A DNA stretch of 64,000 bases from NCBI GenBank assembly GCA_947499005.1, contig CANMML010000012.1, forward strand, positions 61,529 through 125,528, read 5' to 3'. The notes beneath the pieces are model-generated. The model was not told the origin of the DNA, searched no databases, and worked only from the letters and a program-made list of their open reading frames with translations. Of the stretch, positions 44,372 to 53,463 are shown one piece after another (positions within the stretch are counted from its first letter, which is position 1; the number at the start of each line of letters is the position of its first letter). Source of the stretch: an uncultured Aquimarina sp. Lineage in GTDB: Bacteria; Bacteroidota; Bacteroidia; Flavobacteriales; Flavobacteriaceae. Made by a program: the position numbers and the translations under genes.

Positions 44372-46258
44372 TTAGTTGATCTCAACATTCCCTCCTTTTA
44401 CCTTCACATTTCCACCAAAAAATTTAGCTGTAGCTCCAGCTACAATACCTATACCTAATGACGCTAAAGACATAGCTACCCCGGCTTGTATATTCGCCAT
44501 CACGGAAGCTGTTAGAGAAACTCTTTTCCCGCTAATTGAAGTCGTTTTTCCATTTAAGGAGGCTTTTGAAGTTCCATTGGCACTAAAACTATTCCCCGCA
44601 CCCAAACTCATATTTGCACCCGCATTAGCACTTATATTCGCCCCTGCTTGAGAAGACATATTTGCTCCTGCACTAGTAGCAACATCCGTCCCTGCATTCA
44701 TACTCAAATTATTACTTGCCTCGATATTAATATCAGTTGAAGAAAAGGTAATCTTATTAGGAGCGTTGATCGTGATTTCTCCATTACCACCCATCACAAT
44801 GGTATTTCCACTTGGGTCTGCTATGGTAACACTCCCATCAGCATCATTTAAGGTTACTTGATTGCCACTTCTCGTTTTAATAGCCTTTAGGTGGTTGTTA
44901 CTGCTTTTAAAACTTTCTGGAACCGAAGAAGCATTAGTAACACTCCCTTGTACTATAGGAGATTCTGCATTTCCTCCTTCGAAGCCTACAATAACCTCAT
45001 CGCCTTTTTCTGGTACAAAGTACATCCCTTGCCCTGGACCTCCTGCCAAACTCGATTGACGAATCCATGGAGACGTTTGCCCTGTAGCTTTTTGCCAAGC
45101 GTATTGTATTTTAACACGCCCCATTCCTTTTGGATCTACATTATCTACGACTACCGCAGTCTGGGATTTGCTTTTCGGGAATGCTTTTAATGAAGTTTTA
45201 GGGTAAGCATCAATGGCTGCGGTGACTCCTTCAAAACTATTTTCGTAACGGCCATTTTCATTACAGTTTTGTATCAGCTTGGTAATACGGTAACTACCAT
45301 GAGACGTATTTCCTTCTTTAATTTGTACAATACTACCGATATGCAAGCCTGGATTACTACTTTTTCCCGTTACTTTTATCTGATTGATTTCATTTGCCGT
45401 TTTTTGTTGCTTTACCTGTTCATCAATACGATGCTTCATTTGAGGATCATCATAAGCACTTACAAAAACCTGTGTTTCCTTATAAAATAATTGGTTGCTT
45501 TTTTCATGAATACGCGAGGCATATCCATTGGCATTCGATTGTAATTTTTTGGTTTCAACTTCATGAAAAGTATCATTCAAATAGTCATTCGTAAAAAACT
45601 TAAAGCTATTCGGAATCGTATTCATATTCATCGAAAACTCCAATAAATCAAACCCATAAAGAAGGGTTATCGCTTCTTTTTGTTCGGGTTTTCCAAAAAC
45701 GAGTTGCGTACCATTGTAGTAGAACCATTCACCATATTGAGCTGCTAATCGACTCGCATACTCAAACGAACTTTCTTCTTGCTGTACGCTATAATGTATA
45801 GGTGTTGTCTTTTTAGGGTGAATTGCTAATTGTAAGGCTGCTTTATTATATCCGCGAAATGTTTTCTCTATGATTTCCGAAAGCCCGATCTCTTGATGAG
45901 AAGCATAGTGAGGCCCATCATCAGCTATAATACTAGAACTCTTTCCTAATATATATACTAAATCTCCTCCTTTATGCTGAAACCCCTTTACGGTATTTAC
46001 AGACGTAACTACGCCTTTAAAGTCTAAGGTTTCATTTTCCGAATAACTGTTTTCGGGACGTATTTTTAATAAGAATATTTCTCCTAGAAAATTGATACTC
46101 GATTCGGTAATACTAGAAGATGAATGTTCTAAAACATCTCTTCTACAAACGAGTTCAAAGCTATGATGCTTATCAATTTCTTGATCTAGGGTAAAGCTTT
46201 TAAAGGATGATATCGATTCGTTACCGATATATATTTGCACATTAGTATTTGCAGCCAT
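44372..46258 (-). CDS. vgrG: T6SS spike protein VgrG 2
   Basis: This is a 628-residue VgrG, virtually identical to VgrG 1 over residues 1-508, with only about eight substitutions such as V38, Y98-type and conservative changes. It carries the same gp27/gp5 modules. The C-terminal 120 residues differ: a longer Ala/Gly/Asn repeat (SAGANMSSQAGANISANAG) and an ending GGNVKVKGGNVEIN. It is the first gene of cassette 2 and lies 124 nt downstream of hcp. The upstream 38 bases are also shared with vgrG 1. Confidence 0.93.
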   Translation of the reverse strand: MAANTNVQIYIGNESISSFKSFTLDQEIDKHHSFELVCRRDVLEHSSSSITESSINFLGEIFLLKIRPENSYSENETLDFKGVVTSVNTVKGFQHKGGDLVYILGKSSSIIADDGPHYASHQEIGLSEIIEKTFRGYNKAALQLAIHPKKTTPIHYSVQQEESSFEYASRLAAQYGEWFYYNGTQLVFGKPEQKEAITLLYGFDLLEFSMNMNTIPNSFKFFTNDYLNDTFHEVETKKLQSNANGYASRIHEKSNQLFYKETQVFVSAYDDPQMKHRIDEQVKQQKTANEINQIKVTGKSSNPGLHIGSIVQIKEGNTSHGSYRITKLIQNCNENGRYENSFEGVTAAIDAYPKTSLKAFPKSKSQTAVVVDNVDPKGMGRVKIQYAWQKATGQTSPWIRQSSLAGGPGQGMYFVPEKGDEVIVGFEGGNAESPIVQGSVTNASSVPESFKSSNNHLKAIKTRSGNQVTLNDADGSVTIADPSGNTIVMGGNGEITINAPNKITFSSTDINIEASNNLSMNAGTDVATSAGANMSSQAGANISANAGANMSLGAGNSFSANGTSKASLNGKTTSISGKRVSLTASVMANIQAGVAMSLASLGIGIVAGATAKFFGGNVKVKGGNVEIN

Positions 46259-46296
46259 ATAAATAAATTCAAAATGATGAAAACATTTATAGGTAA
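44730..46296 (-). repeat. 1.55-kb VgrG head direct repeat, copy 2
   Basis: This near-identical block is shared with 35490-37052. It covers the first 508 codons of vgrG and about 38 bp upstream of the ATG. Similarity ends sharply after the ITFSSTDI codons. Confidence 0.9.
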
Positions 46297-46382
46297 GGGT
46301 AGGTTGGGGAAATTATATTTAAACTCATTCACATAAAAATTGACTCAATTTGTAGGGGATTGACATCAATTCTTATGTATTG

Positions 46383-46784
46383 CTAAGCATATTCTTTAGT
46401 AGGCCAATTATTAACAAATTCGGTACCTCTAATCGTAATCTCACGTGCTGAAAGGACTAATTTTATTTGTAATGGCTGTGCACTTTCTGAATTAAAATGC
46501 TCTTTATAATGCAAACAATACGCCCCTTTAAATTCGACCTTTTTTAAATTAGACATGCTTTCTCGCTTGTAAAAATTAAGCGATCCGTTTTTGGTCATAT
46601 CCGAAGAGATCATCCATTCTAAAAAATGTGTTTTAGCTGTGGCTTCGATAAGTACTTCGATTTTCCCGCCTCTAGGCTTTTCTGAAGGGCGCCCATTGTA
46701 ATCAGCTTCTTGAGTAAATTCGAAAGAACAATCAAGCACATTCATTTCTTCTTTTTCAATAACTAGTTTTGCGTAAAAAGACAT
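46383..46784 (-). CDS. tssD: T6SS tube protein Hcp (TssD)
   Basis: This is a 133-residue Hcp of T6SS-iii type. It starts SFYAKLVIEKEEMNVLDCSFEFTQEADYNGRPSEKPRGGKIEV, a pattern typical of Bacteroidetes TssD, with a following WMISSDMTKNGSLNFYKRES and beta strands to ITIRGTEFVNNWPTKEY. Hexameric rings of this protein stack into the tube expelled by sheath contraction. The gene stands between tssG and vgrG 2. Confidence 0.92.
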   Translation of the reverse strand: MSFYAKLVIEKEEMNVLDCSFEFTQEADYNGRPSEKPRGGKIEVLIEATAKTHFLEWMISSDMTKNGSLNFYKRESMSNLKKVEFKGAYCLHYKEHFNSESAQPLQIKLVLSAREITIRGTEFVNNWPTKEYA

Positions 46785-46902
46785 AGTATAATTGTTTGAT
46801 ATTGTATCATGTACTATGCAATGTATTGGTTTTTTTATTACTTTTTTTCAATTCTTATAGGTGAATCGTTGTAAAGCTCATAAAAATAGTTGTGTCGTTT
46901 TC

Positions 46903-47829
46903 TTATTCCTTGCAAATGGTATCTACCCCTAAGAAACTTCCTACAGTTTTATCCAAAATAAAAGTATCATTCCCCGAATAAGTAATTTTTATCTCAATCT
47001 CATAATCCATCGGAATAAAATAGCTTAGGAAAACTTCGGCAATCTGTTTCAAACTTTTCTTGCCTATATAATTTTTTATATCCAGTTTATTTTCAGGAAT
47101 AAGTTGTACTTCCAAGACCGGTTGCCCTATGGTAATTTCATCTTGATGCAATGTAAAATCAAGCCCTAGTCTATGTTCTTTTTTTACTTCATTGCCCAGC
47201 ATCTGTTTCTTAAATCGTTTGGTATACTTTACTTTAGTATCTAAAACAAGCTCTAAACACTTAAAAGTAAAACCTAGATTCCCCACTATTTTGTGTGCGT
47301 GTGGAAGTAATTTTATAAACTTAAGTGCATATTTTCTAGGTATTGATGTATCGATACGCCATAGGTTAATTAAAAAATCGTCATCTAGGTTATCGAAATC
47401 TTCTAAAATTGATGCTTTCTGCTGCTCCAAGCGAATACGTTGAAAAAACAATTCATTTTCAATCGGTGCAAAAAGGGATCTTGCCGAAGACTCTTCCTCC
47501 TTTTGCTGTTGTTTTATTTGTGAATACGTAGTGTTTTCTTCTAAGGGAATATCTTTATGAAATAAGCCTTCGGGTAATCGATCATAGATTCCATTCCTAG
47601 ATACTGCTAATTTTAACAGCTTCTTTTTAGTGGCTGTTTCTAAAGTAGAGACCTTAAGTATATCATTGCTGTAAGCTCTATGAAAAGTGCTTTCGAAAGC
47701 AATCATAAAATCATCGAAATTCAAATAAGTATTCTTAAATAGCTCAGCCAACAGTGCTTCTGCCCTATAGTTTTCAGTAGTACCTTCGATTTCTGTTTTT
47801 ATAGCTTGTGCTAAACTCATTGCTTTCAA
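46903..47829 (-). CDS. tssG: T6SS baseplate wedge protein TssG
   Basis: This is a 308-residue TssG. The segment VSRNGIYDRLPEGLFHKDIPLEEN is typical of subtype iii TssG, followed by a helical part (ARSLFAPIENELFFQRIRLEQQ). A C-terminal beta-rich domain ends in LGVDTICKE. With two copies of TssF it makes the baseplate wedge. It is separated from tssF by both effector cassettes, which suggests that the cassettes were inserted or expanded within a core operon. It lies 30 nt downstream of the pirin gene. Confidence 0.87.
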   Translation of the reverse strand: MKAMSLAQAIKTEIEGTTENYRAEALLAELFKNTYLNFDDFMIAFESTFHRAYSNDILKVSTLETATKKKLLKLAVSRNGIYDRLPEGLFHKDIPLEENTTYSQIKQQQKEEESSARSLFAPIENELFFQRIRLEQQKASILEDFDNLDDDFLINLWRIDTSIPRKYALKFIKLLPHAHKIVGNLGFTFKCLELVLDTKVKYTKRFKKQMLGNEVKKEHRLGLDFTLHQDEITIGQPVLEVQLIPENKLDIKNYIGKKSLKQIAEVFLSYFIPMDYEIEIKITYSGNDTFILDKTVGSFLGVDTICKE

Positions 47830-47859
47830 TTGATTTACTTGCTGTTTTAAAAATAGGAA

Positions 47860-48873
47860 TTATTTTAATTCTTCTCTTCCATCACTATGCAGCGCAAAAC
47901 GCCCTTTTTCTTTTGGATGTACTACCTCTACTTCAGCCCAAGGCCATCCACCAAATTGAGTTTTCCCATATTCCCTCATAGCATCACGTATTTCTTGTTC
48001 GGTATTCATCACAAAAGGGCCATGTTTTACGACGGGTTCGTTTGTTGGTTTCCCTTCTAGAATTAAAAAATAAGAGCTAGCAGCTCCATTTTGTATCTCA
48101 ATATCTTCATCGGCCTTTAATTCAATCAAATGATCTGCATGGATATTAACATCATCTATGGTAATTGTTGTTCCATTATAATAAAATAGCGAACGACTAC
48201 TGCCTATTGCTGTTTTGGGCAATGTCCATTGAGCACCAGCTTCCATCTTTACGGTATAGATCCCTACGGCATTGTTAGGATTTGCAGCCCAAGAATCTGG
48301 TGTAGGAGCCAATGCCTTATTCCCCTCGATACTTCCTGCTACAATTTGAATGGTAGTCGTGTGGTCTTTTTCATCTTTTAAATTAAGGATCGGAATATTT
48401 TCCTTCCATAACATTTTGAAATGAGGAGGTACCATTTTTGAAACTTTAGGAAGGTTCAACCAAATCTGAAAAATCTCTAAAGGATTGCCTTTGTCTTCAT
48501 GAATTAAAGGAAACATTTCTGAATGTTGTAGTCCTTTCCCCGCAGTCATCCATTGTACATCACCTCCCATAAAGCGTCCTGCTGCTCCAAGAGAATCTGA
48601 ATGATCGACAACTCCCTCTTTATTAATCGTAATGGTCTCAAAACCTCGATGAGGATGATATGGAAATCCTGGGATACTTTTCCCATGGTACATACGCCAG
48701 CCATCCTTCAATGTAAAATTTTGCCCTATATTTCGACCTCTCAAATGTTCTATATCGACCCCCATAGCAGCATTCCCTTTTGGGTATTCGTCTCTATGAT
48801 AAGCACAAAACAAAAAGGGATCTTGGGTCTTCCAAGGAAAACCTAGCGGTTCTATATTTATTATTTTACTCAT
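47860..48873 (-). CDS. Pirin family protein
   Basis: This is a 337-residue bicupin. The N-terminal cupin has the metal ligands His73, His75, His117 and Glu119 (FPYHPHRGFETIT, GLQHSEMF). The C-terminal cupin contains HADHLIELKAD. Bacterial pirins are iron-binding, and some show quercetinase activity. The physiological substrate here is unknown. It lies 30 nt upstream of tssG on the same strand and has a good upstream promoter, so transcription may run into the T6SS genes. A functional tie to secretion is not shown. Confidence 0.9.
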   Translation of the reverse strand: MSKIINIEPLGFPWKTQDPFLFCAYHRDEYPKGNAAMGVDIEHLRGRNIGQNFTLKDGWRMYHGKSIPGFPYHPHRGFETITINKEGVVDHSDSLGAAGRFMGGDVQWMTAGKGLQHSEMFPLIHEDKGNPLEIFQIWLNLPKVSKMVPPHFKMLWKENIPILNLKDEKDHTTTIQIVAGSIEGNKALAPTPDSWAANPNNAVGIYTVKMEAGAQWTLPKTAIGSSRSLFYYNGTTITIDDVNIHADHLIELKADEDIEIQNGAASSYFLILEGKPTNEPVVKHGPFVMNTEQEIRDAMREYGKTQFGGWPWAEVEVVHPKEKGRFALHSDGREELK

Positions 48874-48913
48874 TAGTATGCGTTTTAATCAACTTCAATT
48901 TGCACACAGTTAC

Positions 48914-48946
48914 CAAACTTAAAAAAGTAAAGCTCGAAAAGCTAAA
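48914..48946 (-). promoter_or_regulatory. Predicted promoter upstream of pirin/T6SS locus
   Basis: On the minus strand, TTTA (48943-48946), a 21-nt spacer and TAAGTTTG (48914-48921) match the Bacteroidetes promoter pattern. The -7 box ends 40 nt before the pirin ATG. No terminator hairpin is visible between pirin and tssG. Confidence 0.55.
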
Positions 48947-49123
48947 AGTCTTATAGTTTTATTACTTCCTAAAGTTTACTTCCAACTGTAAGTATTAAGG
49001 TACTGACAATTTATTTAATTCGGCCTAAGGCTCAATATTTATAGCTTAAAACTTTATAAATGAAAAATATACTAAATATAGAATGAGCACCTTATCTAGT
49101 CAAATGAGTTTAAGAAAGAAAAC
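48947..49123. other. Intergenic region between DUF58 gene and pirin promoter
   Basis: AT-rich, both flanking genes on the minus strand. No gene, tRNA or strong hairpin is visible. The terminator of the MoxR/DUF58 cluster was not identified. Confidence 0.3.
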
Positions 49124-50503
49124 CTACAACATCCCTTTAGCTTTAATTTCTAAATACTTATTGATCGTATCTACAGTTAGGTTTTTAGGTTCGGTAAGAA
49201 TGGTTTGTATACCGTATTTATTAAGTTCGGCTACAATTAAGCGCTTATCGTAACTAAACTTTTCGGCTATTGTCTTATCAAAAACCTCTTGAGTGGTATC
49301 TGCTTTTTGATGACGCATTTTTTCGAGCTCGGTATTTTTAAAGAAAATAACAACTAAAAGGTGACTTCTATTAATGGCTCGTAAATAATTCATTTGCCTG
49401 TGCACAGCATCTAGACTCTCAAAATTAGTATAAAGCAACAATAAACTACGATGCGTTATTTTTCGTTTCACCATACTAAAAAGAGCTCCAAAATCAGACT
49501 CTTCAAAATTGGTGTTTACATTATACAATGATTCTAAAATAAGATTCATTTGAGAATTTCTACGTTCGGCAGCTACGTAATTCTCGGGCTTTCTAGAAAA
49601 TGAAAACAAACCTGCTTTATCCGATTTTCGCAATACCACACTACTGATAACTAAAGATGCATTAATAGCATAATCCAATAGACTTAGCTCCTCAAATGGC
49701 ATTTTCATTACCCTGCCCTTATCTATAATCGAATATACTTGTTGCGATTTCTCATCTTGAAATTGATTCACCATCAATTGGTTTCTCTTAGCAGTTGCCT
49801 TCCAATTGATGTCTTTTATATTATCCCCTTGGACATAGTCTTTAATTTGTTCGAATTCAAAAGAATTTCCAATCTTTCTAATCTTTTTGATTCCGAATTC
49901 AAGAATTGATGAATTGAATGAGATTAATTCAAACTTTTTTAATTGTAAAAAACTGGGGTACGTCTTTACCATTTGTGCATCGTTAAACGTAAATCGACGC
50001 ATGGCTAGACCTAACTTACTTGTCACATATAAATGCGTAGCTCCAAAATGATACTCACCTCTTTCATTAGGAGTTACGTTGTACTGTAATTCTTTTTTTT
50101 CGTTTGATTTTAATGACTGCTGTATATTAAAATCTCTTTCTTGAAATTGTTCTGGTAACTCGTCTATAATAGTGACTTGCGTATCTATATTATATCGATT
50201 ATCTAGCTTTAGTGTAATGGCATTGGCATCATTATTTGAAAATTTTTCGGGTAAAACACGTACTACTGATACCGAATTATTTCCATTAAAAAGTAAAATA
50301 ACATCTATAATAACAAAAGCCATAAAAACAAAAAATAGCCCTTTAATAATTGGAAAAAGAGTTGGGAAAATAAATCCAAATACAAACATTACAGCAATAG
50401 AGAATATCCCGTAAAAAAAACGATTGTCTAAAAATAGATCTTTATAAAAACGGCCTAATCTAGTCGCTTTAAAACCTCGTTCTATGGATTGCTCTGTTGC
50501 CAT
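49124..50503 (-). CDS. DUF58 domain protein (MoxR-associated)
   Basis: This 459-residue protein has two N-terminal membrane spans (about residues 30-75). It has the DUF58 signature IGNSFEFEQIKDYVQGDNIKDINWKATAKRNQLMVNQF in the centre, and a VWA-like fold towards the C-terminus. DUF58 proteins are regularly co-encoded with MoxR AAA+ ATPases and are thought to be their substrates or partners in envelope maturation. The gene is the last of a five-gene minus-strand cluster and starts 75 nt after moxR. Confidence 0.88.
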   Translation of the reverse strand: MATEQSIERGFKATRLGRFYKDLFLDNRFFYGIFSIAVMFVFGFIFPTLFPIIKGLFFVFMAFVIIDVILLFNGNNSVSVVRVLPEKFSNNDANAITLKLDNRYNIDTQVTIIDELPEQFQERDFNIQQSLKSNEKKELQYNVTPNERGEYHFGATHLYVTSKLGLAMRRFTFNDAQMVKTYPSFLQLKKFELISFNSSILEFGIKKIRKIGNSFEFEQIKDYVQGDNIKDINWKATAKRNQLMVNQFQDEKSQQVYSIIDKGRVMKMPFEELSLLDYAINASLVISSVVLRKSDKAGLFSFSRKPENYVAAERRNSQMNLILESLYNVNTNFEESDFGALFSMVKRKITHRSLLLLYTNFESLDAVHRQMNYLRAINRSHLLVVIFFKNTELEKMRHQKADTTQEVFDKTIAEKFSYDKRLIVAELNKYGIQTILTEPKNLTVDTINKYLEIKAKGML

Positions 50504-50578
50504 TTGGCTTTTTTAATTTTTATTATTTTAAATACGCGTAAGTACTATAGCTTGAATATGTAAAGTTTCTTCAATGCT

Positions 50579-51556
50579 CTACTTTGGTATCTCTACTGTT
50601 TGTAGAATATCTGTAATTACTTGTGTTGTTGTAATCCCTTCCATTTCACGTTCAGGAGTTATGATAACTCTATGTTGTAACACAGGGACAGCTATTTGTT
50701 TTATATCTTCTGGAGTTACAAAATCTCGACCATTAATCGCCGCAAAAGCCTTACTAGCTTTCAATAATGCGATTGAAGCCCTTGGTGATGCTCCTAAGTA
50801 CAAAAATGGATTGTTACGAGTATTTAGTGTAATCGAAGCTATATAATTGATCAAATGCGGTTCAACAATGATTTTACTGATCAATCCTTGATATGCTATA
50901 ATCTTCTCTTTACTTAAAGCCGTAACTACTTGATCTAACTTTGGCATTGTTAACTGATGCTCACGTGTAATGATCTCAATTTCCTCATCCAAATTAGGGT
51001 AGTCAATAGTAATCTTAAATAAAAAACGATCCAATTGTGCTTCTGGCAATCTATAAGTTCCCTCCTGCTCTATTGGGTTTTGAGTTGCAATAATGATATA
51101 TGGCGCTTCTAGCTTATATTTATTACCATCCATCGTTACTTGGCGTTCTTCCATGACCTCGAATAAAGCCGCTTGCGTTTTAGCTGGTGCTCGATTGATC
51201 TCATCGGCCAATACTATATTCGAAAAAATAGGGCCTTTTTTGAATTCAAATTCCGAATTTTTCAAGTTAAAAATCGAAGTACCTAATACATCCGAAGGCA
51301 TTAAATCTGGGGTAAACTGAATTCTACTGAAATCAATTTCTAATGTCTTAGCCAACAATTTAGCAGTAATTGTTTTAGCAACTCCAGGAGCTCCTTCTAA
51401 TAATACATGTCCTTCGGCAAACAGAGCTGTCAAGATTAAGTTTACTAAATGTTTTTGCCCAACAATCACTTTAGAAAGTTCTGCCTTTATTTGCTGTACA
51501 CTTTCTTGAAGTTCCGTAAGGTCTAGTCGACTATTAAATTGTATTTCGTTTTCCAT
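50579..51556 (-). CDS. MoxR family AAA+ ATPase
   Basis: This is a 325-residue ATPase with Walker A GAPGVAKT (55-62), Walker B IVLADEINR (114-122) and sensor region IATQNPIEQEGTYRLPEAQLDRF. MoxR ATPases act as chaperones for VWA-containing or metal-centre proteins. It is encoded between the DUF4350 protein and the DUF58 protein, the standard MRP-type cluster. The length matches the family. Confidence 0.95.
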   Translation of the reverse strand: MENEIQFNSRLDLTELQESVQQIKAELSKVIVGQKHLVNLILTALFAEGHVLLEGAPGVAKTITAKLLAKTLEIDFSRIQFTPDLMPSDVLGTSIFNLKNSEFEFKKGPIFSNIVLADEINRAPAKTQAALFEVMEERQVTMDGNKYKLEAPYIIIATQNPIEQEGTYRLPEAQLDRFLFKITIDYPNLDEEIEIITREHQLTMPKLDQVVTALSKEKIIAYQGLISKIIVEPHLINYIASITLNTRNNPFLYLGASPRASIALLKASKAFAAINGRDFVTPEDIKQIAVPVLQHRVIITPEREMEGITTTQVITDILQTVEIPK

Positions 51557-51566
51557 AATTCGAAAT

Positions 51567-52748
51567 TTATGTTGTTGTATAGAAATCTTCTAATGCTTTA
51601 TTTAATTGTTTTAATGGATCAGGGGTACTAAACTTATGTGATCGCATTTTTAAAATTTTTGAAATCAATTGCTCAATCTGCTCTTGCGGTTTCCCGGAAC
51701 GCTGAGCTAATTTTTTAATAAAATCGTCATTTAATTTGTCTGTAGGCAAATGATATCTCCTCCTCACAAATTCTAAAAAATAAATGATATTCTTTTGAAT
51801 CATACCATTGTAATCTTCAGATTCTAAATGTAATGTACTTAAGGTATGTACAAACTCTGTAGTAGTATTTTTTAAAGGCTCTATGATCGGAATGACTCTT
51901 TGTCGTCGTTTTGCATTAAAAAGCATGAAAAAGAACATTCCCATCAATGCTAAATAATAACTCCATTTTAAAGCAGGCTTCGATAAAATAAAACTCAAAG
52001 GCCCTTTTAGTAAATTAGGATCTATCTTAATATTCTTTTCAAAAAGCACTGGATGCTCTGGTAAGAATGAGATTACATTATCATGATAAAAACTGCTTTT
52101 AGTCTCTAACAATTGATAATTTGTAAATAACTCTGGCGTTGTGTGTAGATAGAAAAACCCCTCTTTGTATGGAATTCTTACAAAATTAGATTGCTCTTCA
52201 CAGAACTCATTAAATGTATATCCAAGCCTATCAACAGATACAGTATCTTTTATAAAAGCTTCTCCATAAGGATTTTTTAGTGTGTATACCAAACTATCAT
52301 CTAAGTGCTCTAGATAAGAGGCTTTTGCTTTTTCCTTTAGATATACTGGATTATAATCAGTTTCAAACCCTAATGTGTCTTGCATAAACTTAGGGAAAGT
52401 ATGTGCCGCTATAAAAGCTTGATTACCCTGCTCTACATAATATAACAACTCTTCAAAAGAGGGTTTATCAATAGCATAATTGTCACTAACACTAATATAG
52501 TTTCTTTTTGCATAGTATAAAGAATCTTCCAAATCGACGGAATATTCATAATAGGTAGTGTACAGCGTATTAATTTCTTGACTGGGAAACCAATGAGATA
52601 GTTGATCAAAAAACACTTTAGTATCTAAAGGTTTCGTTTTTGTCTCATCATAAGTGGGTGTCCAATCTACTTTTTTTGTTCTATTGACAAATAACAAAAT
52701 GGCAAGTACAGCAATCGATGAAGCTATGATAATATTTTTCTTACTCAT
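51567..52748 (-). CDS. DUF4350-type membrane protein
   Basis: This is a 393-residue protein with one N-terminal span (about 5-21) and a periplasmic region with a DUF4350-like pattern (KPSFEELLYYVEQGNQAFIAAHTFP). A second span is near residue 260 (WSYYLALMGMFFFMLFNA), followed by a cytoplasmic helical tail (YNGMIQKNIIYFLEFVRRRYHLP). Proteins of this sort accompany MoxR-DUF58 clusters. The start overlaps the preceding gene by 8 nt and the stop lies 10 nt before moxR. Function unknown. Confidence 0.75.
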   Translation of the reverse strand: MSKKNIIIASSIAVLAILLFVNRTKKVDWTPTYDETKTKPLDTKVFFDQLSHWFPSQEINTLYTTYYEYSVDLEDSLYYAKRNYISVSDNYAIDKPSFEELLYYVEQGNQAFIAAHTFPKFMQDTLGFETDYNPVYLKEKAKASYLEHLDDSLVYTLKNPYGEAFIKDTVSVDRLGYTFNEFCEEQSNFVRIPYKEGFFYLHTTPELFTNYQLLETKSSFYHDNVISFLPEHPVLFEKNIKIDPNLLKGPLSFILSKPALKWSYYLALMGMFFFMLFNAKRRQRVIPIIEPLKNTTTEFVHTLSTLHLESEDYNGMIQKNIIYFLEFVRRRYHLPTDKLNDDFIKKLAQRSGKPQEQIEQLISKILKMRSHKFSTPDPLKQLNKALEDFYTTT

Positions 52749-53463
52749 TGTTAAACTGTTTTAATAATTCAACAAATGAAGAAGAAGCCGTTTGATATTC
52801 ATTAGCATCAATTTCAAATTCTCCATACCATATATAAGTATAATAATACGCAGCCTTACTAAATAGCTTATAAGAGTCGGTTCCTTCCAACTCTAAACTA
52901 TAATCATGAGTCGTTTTTTGAGAGTCATATCTTATCTTTTCTGCTATATCCATTTTCTTTAGCAAGAAAAAATAATAGTATTTAATAGCAGATCGGTAGT
53001 CCTTTTCAGCTTCTGACTCTTTAATTAATTTCTTAAAATCCTTTTCATCTATATTCTGAATTTCTTCTATATCAATCCCTTTATTTACTTCAGGCTGCTT
53101 TCCAAATAACCATCTTACTTCTTTGTTTAATGCTAGTTTTGCTATAAGGTACCCCACAAAAGCAATAATAAGTAGATAAAACACAAATTCAATTTTTTTG
53201 CGTAGATCATTATTACCCTGTTGAGATTCTATTGAAAAAAGTCTTATAAAAAACTCAAGAAATGCTTCAAATAATCTATCCGTAACTGAAACGCTTTCTT
53301 CATAATTAAATTCATCTCCTTTATATTTCTCTTTAAAATCTTTGGGCAATGTTCGAATACTTTCAGGCACTACAGATAAAACATTACACGCAAAACTCTC
53401 TATGCTAAATAGAATACTGAAAAACAGAAAGTAGATATGTTTTGTGATGTTATTTAGTCTCAA
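52741..53463 (-). CDS. DUF4129-like membrane protein
   Basis: This is a 240-residue protein with a signal peptide or first span (about 9-26), a central membrane span (about 90-112) and a cytoplasmic C-terminal domain. The domain carries EKDYRSAIKYYYFFLLKKMDIAEKIRYDSQKTTHDYSLEL and YYYTYIWYGEFEIDANEY, the pattern seen in DUF4129 proteins of MoxR clusters. It overlaps both neighbours (14 nt and 8 nt), so it is clearly part of the operon. Confidence 0.75.
   Translation of the reverse strand: MRLNNITKHIYFLFFSILFSIESFACNVLSVVPESIRTLPKDFKEKYKGDEFNYEESVSVTDRLFEAFLEFFIRLFSIESQQGNNDLRKKIEFVFYLLIIAFVGYLIAKLALNKEVRWLFGKQPEVNKGIDIEEIQNIDEKDFKKLIKESEAEKDYRSAIKYYYFFLLKKMDIAEKIRYDSQKTTHDYSLELEGTDSYKLFSKAAYYYTYIWYGEFEIDANEYQTASSSFVELLKQFNNE

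Noticed and set aside
24918..47829. Phage tail or extracellular contractile injection system instead of a T6SS
   Set aside because: TssK, TssF/G, Hcp and free-standing VgrG with PAAR-like effectors fit T6SS-iii; no tail fibre, tape measure or phage structural genes are present.
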